Source: Dreissena polymorpha (Eukaryota > Mollusca > Bivalvia > Myida > Dreissenidae). From it: DNA of 64,000 nucleotides. Position 1 is the stretch's first letter. The number at the start of each line of letters is the position of its first letter. The stretch is taken from NCBI RefSeq assembly GCF_020536995.1, contig NC_068358.1:48456840-48520839 (forward strand), read 5' to 3'. Under the pieces are notes generated by a model. It was not told the origin of the DNA and made no database searches. It saw only the letters and a list, made by a program, of their open reading frames with translations. Of the stretch, positions 56,829 to 64,000 are shown piece after piece. The translations under genes and the position numbers were made by a program.

Positions 56829-57474
56829 TTAATGCTAATTGAAGATGTTTTCCCATGTACTAGTAATTATTTTCTCAGATTGTAAATAATTTATTACAGC
56901 AAAATGAGTTGCTATATTGCTCAACATGTATATCACACCTTTATTCTAAACTAAAGCATTTACACATTTCATAGGTTTGAACACATATTCTTATGTGGTA
57001 CTACATGTAAGTCTCCGAAAGTGGTATGATATTGTACAGTCAGTCCACCAGGTTAGAATAACCCGGCAAAAAACTTTGAATTTTTTTACCACGATAATTC
57101 TTTCGGGATTTAGTGTTAATGTGAGAAGATGTAAAATAAGGGTAAATTTATTTGTATGATAACAGATTAGGCAAGACAGCATATGCAGTTATTTGTCAAA
57201 ATAGCCAATTAAAGTTCACCCTTTAGAGAATTATTAAAAATCATTTACATAATAATAATATAATTAGTATTTCAAAACATTGTCATGGCATTTGTTATCA
57301 ATCAGCAAAAAGTTTATTTGAAAATTATAAAGCCTCCTATATCCATATTCACATTTCAAAACATAACTAATTCAATCAGTTCCAGTTAACTTTTTGCTGC
57401 ATTTATCCCCCTGTAAGCATAATACAAAAGCTTTCTTGCTTAAACTTTGTTGATTTATTCCTTTACCTTAGGTA

Positions 57475-57770
57475 TACCCTACTTTGGGAACATGACCCAT
57501 ACCCTTGAAATTGGGAATTGAAGTGTCAATTCACCCTAAATTGGGTAAATATTATTAGTAAAATTTCTAAGTTAATTGTTATAAAATAGAAACTGAAAAC
57601 CTATCAGAAAAATGGTTATTTCAACCTACCAGTCCTTTTTCTACACTGAAAATCTTTTTATTTCTATACTTTGAAAACTACTATCCATTCCCATTTGGGA
57701 ATGTTTTTAGTGGGATTTTGGGAAAAAGGTATGTTTTGCCATTGGGATCTGACTGAATAACGGCTATAAA
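57475..57770. repeat. Dispersed repeat of 'cccaattgggaa' type
   Basis: 'cccttgaaattgggaattga', 'ttcccatttgggaatgtttt' and 'gggattttgggaaaaagg' recall 49190-49470 and 39220-39775. It lies directly upstream of the Academ-like transposase gene. Confidence 0.4.
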
Positions 57771-57956
57771 ATCAGCATGAAAAAGCCCTGCTTTAACTAT
57801 GCTGTATTAAGTGTATGCTTAAACATCATTTGTATATAGTTTATCTAACAAACTTGATTTGGCATGCGGTGGTTAATATCCAGTTTGAAGACCACACAGC
57901 CTGTGAAAAGGTCATGCTCAGATTTTGTTAATACTATGTTATTGTCTTTTGTAGCC

Positions 57957-60900
57957 ATGGAAACAGCAACTCCAGTAAAGTCAGTGAGGGCCTGTCTAAC
58001 CTGTAATCGTTCATCTCAAGGACATTTAAAAAACTTAAGAAATGTAGCTATGCGATCCATACTACTGAAAAAACAGTTTGAATGTCTGGGCTGCAATATT
58101 GAAGACCTTGTGAAAGTAGGACATGAGAATCTGTTGGTTTGTGACACATGTTTGAAAATATTGGACAAACTATCAGAAATGAAGTTGAATTTACAAATGA
58201 ACATGAAAGAACTAAAGAAGAGTGAGGATAGAACAAAGAGATTAATTATGCATTCTGTTTCTCCAGTAGTTAAGAAGTTCAAGGACACAACTGTACCAGT
58301 AAAATCTAGAAAAAGTTCAAGGGCACTTTTAAGATGCCATCTCCATCTCCATCAAGATGTATTGATTCAGTTATTAGTCCAAAATCAGGCAGCATTGATC
58401 ATTCATACTCTGGTATACCAAGCAAAACAAAAACACAAAGCCTTGACCATTTGTATTCAACAACCGTTAATCAAAATGTAGATCTTAATAATCCATACAG
58501 TTTTCATAAGAAGAAAATACTGATGCCTCCTGAAATTACTGTTAACGAAAAGAAAAGTGTCATAACAATATTTGAACAATCATCAAAAGACACTGTAAGT
58601 GTTAATACTGTTTTGGAAAAACTTCTTGATTTCCCTTCTGTAAATGAAAGACTATATCTATGTTTATTGCAACGACTATCTGGAGAACTAAACAGGATCT
58701 GTGGAACAAAAGACAAAAGTGTTTTAAGGACAAAGGTGTCAGAACTAGAACCTGAAACCTTTTTCAGTGACATTGTAAAAGAAATGCACTTGAAATGTCC
58801 GAAGGTGTTGCAGTTTCTGATAACCCTGTCTTGCCCAATGGATCTTGCAGTTCCAGAGAAAAAACATGGTATAGCAGCTATGTATGCACTTGGATTGTAC
58901 TTACGGAACAACCACATGATTGCCTTTCAAAAAGCTGTTGCTGCATCATGTATAAGATATAATGCAGGGAATGGAGTAAGTATGTTTATTCTGGCCTTAA
59001 AACATTAACTGTAACAGGGATATAAATTAGCTTTAGCCCAAATTAGCCATGGCCCCTAAAATGTGTGATGGGCTAGTAAAATTTCAGAGATAACTCCTAT
59101 ATCCACTACACAAACAGATTAAAAGAAAAATGTTGGGCTAATGGATTCAAAATGTTAGTTTATAAGCCTGTGGAATGGTTGGCATTTACATTCTGGATAT
59201 GTATGTGTACTTTATTATAATTTATATCATATTTAACAATGTATTATATGTGCAGTCATGTTCTTTCCATTTTGCTGTAACAGCTCACACTATTGTGTGA
59301 ACTTTTTTAAATGTCTGTTATAATTTCATACAAAAATGTGCACATAATGACGGTATTAAAACATAATTGTAATGTGCATGAAGATTCAATCAATGGTTAT
59401 CATGAATGCCTGTGATGTATCTGTAGTTTAAAGTCACGCTCCATAGATGGCTTTTTTATATAAATATATATATATTAACTACTAGTCTACATTGTAGATA
59501 AGGTTTCTATTTCTTCTCTTACCAATTTAAAACGGACATATATGTACAATTAGTCATACATGTACCCTAGAACTTTCAAACATACATTTTTTGGTTAATA
59601 CAAATTAGTTTTAGTTTGAATAAAATCATTTATGTTCAAAGCAACCTATGCCAATGTCAAACATATTGATTTAGAGTTTATGGAGTGCAGCTTTAAGTGT
59701 TGTTAAATATCAAACAATGCTTGAGATTTCAAATTTCATTTCCAGCTCATGGAGTTTTTACACAACCTGGGAATGTCAATACCTACAAAAAGCAAGCTGC
59801 CAATGTTGGATGACCTTGGACAAATAAATGGTCGGGATGTAGTTTCTGCTTTGGCTATTGGGAAAACCATCAAATTCACAGTTGATAACATTGACGGGCA
59901 CATAAAAGCTTATCAGGTTAGGAAGTTAATATGTTTGTAACTTTAATTAAGCTGTATAATTTTATCAATGTTTTACTATTTGTTGCACTTTAACAATATT
60001 TAATATATAAATATATATTTAATATATAAGAATAATTTTGATAAAAAAATGAGAAAACAACAATTAAAACAGATAGAGTCTGTACATTCAACAGGAGCAA
60101 TATGAATTTATTTTCCACAGGTCAGGCTTGGTAGTGGAAACAGAGATTTTCACTACACTCATTGGTCGATCCTTATCGACAGATTTGACCCAAGAGATCT
60201 TCAAGGACTGAGAACACAACCGAAACAGATAACTGCCCAAGGACCTGACCCTACCATCTTCTTTTTGTCTTCAAACGAACATGAAGCATTAAGGTATTCA
60301 TTTATTTTCTCAACTTGATTGAAAGTAGCGCAAATACAACATGTGAGTGAAGAAAAGAACAATAAGAAACAGTTAACCATGTTAATTGAATTGCAACCTT
60401 TCTGTTTGTAATCCAGCAATACATTTTCAATTCAGATAATTACATAAGGTAATGTTCATTTTTTATATGTGAGTGTTAGCTCACAAATAATGTAGAGACA
60501 ATTTTTCAAGTCAGTCTGCATTAAGTACGCTAGGAACCGTTACCACTACCTGTATGGATAACTGCAGTAAAATTAAGCTGACGATCCTAGCCTATCCACC
60601 GCATCTGCCTGTTTATAGTCTCCACTGGTACACTACAAAGTGTGTATGTATTCAAAAGTATTTAACAGCTTGTAAGACAACATTGGCCAGTCTAGTGTTT
60701 GTCATTGAAATCTGTACATATTGGCTGCTTTCAAGGAAACGGGGCTTAATGCATGTCATAAAAGATTAGCCTGTGCACACAGATTAGCCTGTGCAATGTG
60801 CACAGGCTAATCGAGGACGACACTTTCTGATATTGTGGTGTTTTTTGTTTAAAGAGAGTTTCTGGTACTGGGATGACAATTAATGCATATGCATTAAGCC

Positions 60901-61780
60901 CTGTTTTCCTAAAATGAAGCTTAAAGCTTTTTATTAATGATTTGAAAAAAACCCACATCTTGACCAGTGCTTTAAGACAAGCTCTTTATAAATTTGAATG
61001 GGTTGTGGTCATTTCAAACTTGCGATATAAAAAGCTATAACATAATTTTGAAAACTGAGTTGCGTCTAAGATTATACAACAGCAATGCCGAACAAATTCA
61101 GTGCCTTCAGCGCTTTGATTTTCTTTATTTGTTGGAAAAGATGTACTCAGCTTGTCATGCGGATACTGGTAGAAGAAATACAGCCATTGTCCATGTTTTC
61201 TACGGCAACACCTCGTCTTGTGGACCATAAATACAGACAAGTGGTTGATAGACCATCACAAGTTCATCCAATGTTTGTAAGTAGGACAAATAAATATGAT
61301 TTAATGAATAATGGAATTGGCTAAATGAAAATTTGTACATTTTGACAATTAACTTCATTATATGTGACCGCAGCTGGGAAAATCAGTCTTGTGGTCAAAA
61401 ATCACATTTTGACTTTTGGTTTATTGAGATTCTGTAAACATTGTAGTTTGCAAAAATGACCAACCCTACAGCTTTTTGGTAGGAAAAATGGTCACTTTCT
61501 AGAATAAAACACACTTAAAACATTATTCAAACAACAAGCAAAATTGTTTTAAAATAGGAATATTCTTTTTATCAAATACCTGTTAACAATATAATCAAGT
61601 AGCAACAGAATAATGGACATGTTAAAAATACACCAATTATGTTGCCATGTTAACTAATCACCAAAATACACAGTCTTGTCTTCTTATGCAAATGAATTTA
61701 CTAATAATAAGTGTTTACTAAAAGGTTAACACTTAAGCAGCACCCTGTATAACTTAAGTGGTCCTAGATATTTTCCTAAA

Positions 61781-61816
<36 letters not shown>

Positions 61817-63333
61817 TAGTAAATAGTTAAGAACTAAGCTACATGGATTTTTTTTAATTAGGTGATCATGAAAGACCCAAAGTCATTACCTAATTGTGTT
61901 CAGATAATGGACACTATATTAGGAACCATAGAGTCATTATATACATCTGCTGGGAGAGGTATTTAGTTTGAGTTAGACCACAGTTTCCAAGTTCATGTTA
62001 TTGTTGTTTTTCCATATTCTTTACAGGGCATATTTTTGAGGCCGAAAATTTGACCCCAAAGGTTTATTTTTTCCCTAATTTGAAAACAAATTCCCCCAGA
62101 AAGAAGGAAAATGTGCACAACGTGTCATGCTTTTGTTGAAATATTTACATAGTCCGTTTTTATCAATTTCAGTTTGTGTTTTTATGGGGTTTTTGTGTCG
62201 GCTCAAAAGTCTCGTCTTTATTTCATTAAAGTCAATTGAAAAATAAGATACTTTACATGGATTTTTAAAATTTTCAACGATGTTTACACTTTCCTGCTTC
62301 GCGTACTAGTAAAATATGACGTAATAAGCATGTGTTACGGCCACACTTTTGCTTTGCTTTAGTTATATACAATGTATGTCTAGGGAAAGATCTAAAGTAA
62401 AACAGGAGGGTGCTGCAACCTGCTCCTTTTTTGTTCTTCCCTCCTGCCCCTCTGTTCTGGCCAACAAAAAATTATGAAAATATTTAATTTTCCCAAATAT
62501 TTAATGAAAAATGCAGCAGATGTGCTTTAAACCCTTGATCACATGCATTTGACTAATGAGTACCCTGGATATAGCAAACTAAAAGAAAATTTTTGGTCCA
62601 AATTTCCACCCTGCTTCTTTTATGCAGCACCCTGTACCATATCGGATCCTAGATCTTTCCCTAATATGTTGCAACATATTACAGTTTAGTTGCTTGATAA
62701 ACTGTTTGAAACTCTTTTCAGTTACAATATACATCATTATGTTATACACTATTCCCATTCTACAAAAATATTGGTGTCAGAAATGGTATTTATTATTGCT
62801 AATACTAATGAAAATGTTTTACTGGCTTTCTGTTTCACAAACACCATATTAAGCATTTTTGTTTTATATACATAAAGCTCAAAGTTTTCATTTATGAATA
62901 CAATAACAGAGCGAAAACAAGGAAAAAAGTTAATTGTCTTCTCCATTTATAAGTGTCTCTATTATTCGGAAAAATACGCACATAACACTTAAATTCTTTA
63001 ATCACAGTGTCCTAAACATCAGGCATACCAAATATATTGTATATCGGTAAAGAAAACATAAACAACTAAAAATACTACAAGAATGTGCATTGAAACAAAT
63101 TAGTATTTTTATGAAACAAATAAAATGCAACAATTAATTATTTGTTTTGGTTATTTTCAGGTGATGAGTTTAACAACATGGCCAGTATTCCCCTGGGTGG
63201 TGATCAGCTGACACGGGTAACATTTGATTCGGCACGCGTTCTGAGATCTGGTACTCACAGTCGAACAGAGAGGTTTGACCAGTTGTCTCCAGTCATCGAA
63301 GAACTATTTCATGTTCAGCAAGACTTGTTAGAG
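57957..63333 (+). CDS. DUF6589-type protein, likely AcademH transposase (6 visible exons)
   Basis: Exons: 57957-58975 (after acceptor 'gtcttttgtag'; start ATG inside CCATGG), 59746-59916, 60121-60293, about 61102 or 61111 to 61276, 61862-61958, 63161-63333. All borders are AG/GT and the phases fit. The N-terminus has three CxxC pairs (ACLTCNR, CLGCN, CDTCLK), a zinc-binding region. Then come MEFLHNLGMSIPTKSKLPML, VRLGSGNRDFHYTHWSILID, QLVMRILVEEIQPL and, in the last exon, IPLGGDQLTRVTFDSARVLR, the hallmark of DUF6589 proteins; the Asp is a candidate catalytic residue of an RNase H-like core. Exon 1 changes frame once near 58320-58334 at a T4 run before AAGATGCCATC, so this copy may be inactive or the base miscalled. 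The C-terminal part beyond QQDLLE is not in the window. Confidence 0.7.
60735..60910. mobile_element. MITE in intron of the DUF6589 gene
   Basis: The ends GGAAACGGGGCTTAATGCAT and, as reverse complement, GGAAAACAGGGCTTAATGCA pair. Inside, 'gattagcctgtgcacac' and 'gtgcacaggctaatcgagga' form a second inverted pair, with 'cgacactttctg'. I know this layout as a very abundant bivalve MITE. No coding capacity. Confidence 0.75.
61783..61815. repeat. (TA)n microsatellite
   Basis: A pure TA run in the intron between 61276 and 61862. Confidence 0.9.
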
Positions 63334-63391
63334 GTATGTGAATGGTATCTCTATAGTGACAGTTTTCATATAGGCTAATTCTTGTTTTGTA

Positions 63392-64000
63392 TTAGTCAAC
63401 TGTTGTTTGAAGATTCTTATCACAAATGCTACAACACAAGTTGTTATCAATATTTTCACTTTTTGAATATCCAAAACATTCCAGCATTAATAGTCTCATG
63501 CATTTTGAACTGTTCTTGCAATATTGTATCATTTGCCGCTCTATTCCTGGTCGATTTCTTCGTATGTCAGTATTGTTATAATACATAACTGCCGTACTTG
63601 GTAATCCATCCCTTCCGGCCCGGCCAGTTTCCTGGAAGTACTTTTCGATGGAAGTTGGTGGCTTGTAATGAATAACAGTTCTGATATTTGGTGCATTTAG
63701 TCCCATTCCAAGGGCTACAGTTGCAAATATGAGTCTGATCTTCGAATTTTCTTTGCATAGCTCTTTGACTATGTGTCGTTTCATTTTTTCTGTATATGTT
63801 TGGTGGTACTGAGCAAAAAGTCTGTTCTCCGGCACGGCATCTCCCACATACTGAAGGTCACCCATTTTTTTCTCAAAGAAAGCATAGACATAGCTTATTA
63901 CATATGTGTCCGTGTACATGATAGTAAGTTGATATTGATGTTTTTCTTTGATAAGCTGTTCAGCCATAGGAGTAAGGATCTCATCCAGATGGTCTTGTGT
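63392..64000 (-). CDS. RecQ-like SF2 helicase, C-terminal part (runs off the right edge)
   Basis: One open frame from the right edge to a stop at 63392, about 202 residues visible. In order: LTIMYTDTYVISYVYAFFEK (motif IV region), a segment ending RHIVKELCKENSKIR, then LIFATVALGMGLNAPNIRTV (motif V) and YFQETGRAGRDGLPS (motif VI with the arginine finger). Next is a zinc-binding tail, CKNSSKCMRLLMLECFGY then CCSICD, as in RecQ proteins, and the protein ends a dozen residues later without an RQC winged helix or HRDC domain. ATP-dependent DNA unwinding is the family activity. The visible part is intact. It lies tail-to-tail with the DUF6589 gene, 59 bases from its last visible exon, which fits the second gene of an AcademH element. 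A host RecQ paralogue is less likely given the short C-terminus and the neighbour. Confidence 0.85.
   Translation of the reverse strand, partial: TQDHLDEILTPMAEQLIKEKHQYQLTIMYTDTYVISYVYAFFEKKMGDLQYVGDAVPENRLFAQYHQTYTEKMKRHIVKELCKENSKIRLIFATVALGMGLNAPNIRTVIHYKPPTSIEKYFQETGRAGRDGLPSTAVMYYNNTDIRRNRPGIERQMIQYCKNSSKCMRLLMLECFGYSKSENIDNNLCCSICDKNLQTTVD

Noticed and set aside
58504-58917. A 137-codon minus-strand open frame
   Set aside because: It is the antisense of exon 1 of the DUF6589 gene, which has recognisable domains.
60994-61230. A separate 78-codon gene
   Set aside because: This is a shifted frame over an exon of the DUF6589 gene; the neighbouring frame joins the other exons in phase.

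Overview
The window looks like nuclear DNA from a bivalve mollusc. It is AT-rich, intron-rich and packed with short interspersed elements of the types common in bivalve genomes: several families that carry tandem cores full of 'tgaccttgacc' and end in a G-rich hairpin followed by 'ata' or 'aaa'. The phylum call rests on repeat style and gene content, and no species is claimed. One assembly gap (100 N) lies at 56341-56440. I see no rRNA gene, functional tRNA gene, CRISPR array or bacterial-type operon.

Three coding units carry real weight. (1) On the minus strand, nine small exons between 20266 and 45646 share one reading frame through compatible splice phases (1-1, 1-0, 0-1). In order they give a membrane-spanning exon, an amphipathic exon, a long exon of tandem 25-residue repeats, then a run of short acidic or Ser/Thr-rich exons, two of which are a tandem duplicate. 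I read this as the membrane and cytoplasmic part of an unrecognised single-pass membrane protein. A Cys/His-rich exon at 53647-53756 and a last exon near 16.7 kb fit by phase but are less certain. (2) On the plus strand from 57957, six exons encode a DUF6589-type protein with an N-terminal Cys zinc-binding region and the core motif GGDQLT. (3) On the minus strand at 63392-64000 is the C-terminal part of a RecQ-like SF2 helicase, ending 59 bases beyond the last visible exon of unit 2. Units 2 and 3 together fit an AcademH-type DNA transposon that runs off the right edge.

Region by region: 0-10 kb holds a coiled-coil-like terminal exon, a decayed hAT transposase and a foldback element. 10-20 kb is mostly Helentron-associated-type (HINE/pearl-like) elements, a SINE and a minisatellite foldback. 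20-46 kb is the membrane-protein gene, its introns filled with the same elements, a decayed HARBI1-like transposase, and a 5.5 kb Mutator-like element (39.1-44.6 kb) with a pogo-type element inside it. 46-54 kb holds a composite element interrupted by a small hAT element with an 8 bp target duplication, a 150 bp satellite-like array, and a 1.6 kb hAT element with perfect 8 bp target duplications that contains a two-exon 46-codon reading frame. 54.5-56.3 kb is a homopurine array that probably caused the assembly gap. After the gap comes a 381 bp terminal-repeat miniature element with tRNA-like ends, then the Academ-like unit.

The strongest structure not explained by genes is a rule shared by the HINE-like families. 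Most begin AACAAGAG, and in each family a short segment just inside the 5' end is the exact reverse complement of the segment at the 3' end. The sequence differs from family to family but the pairing is kept. The rule also links an orphan 5' end at 34864 to orphan 3' ends at 28546 and 38490.
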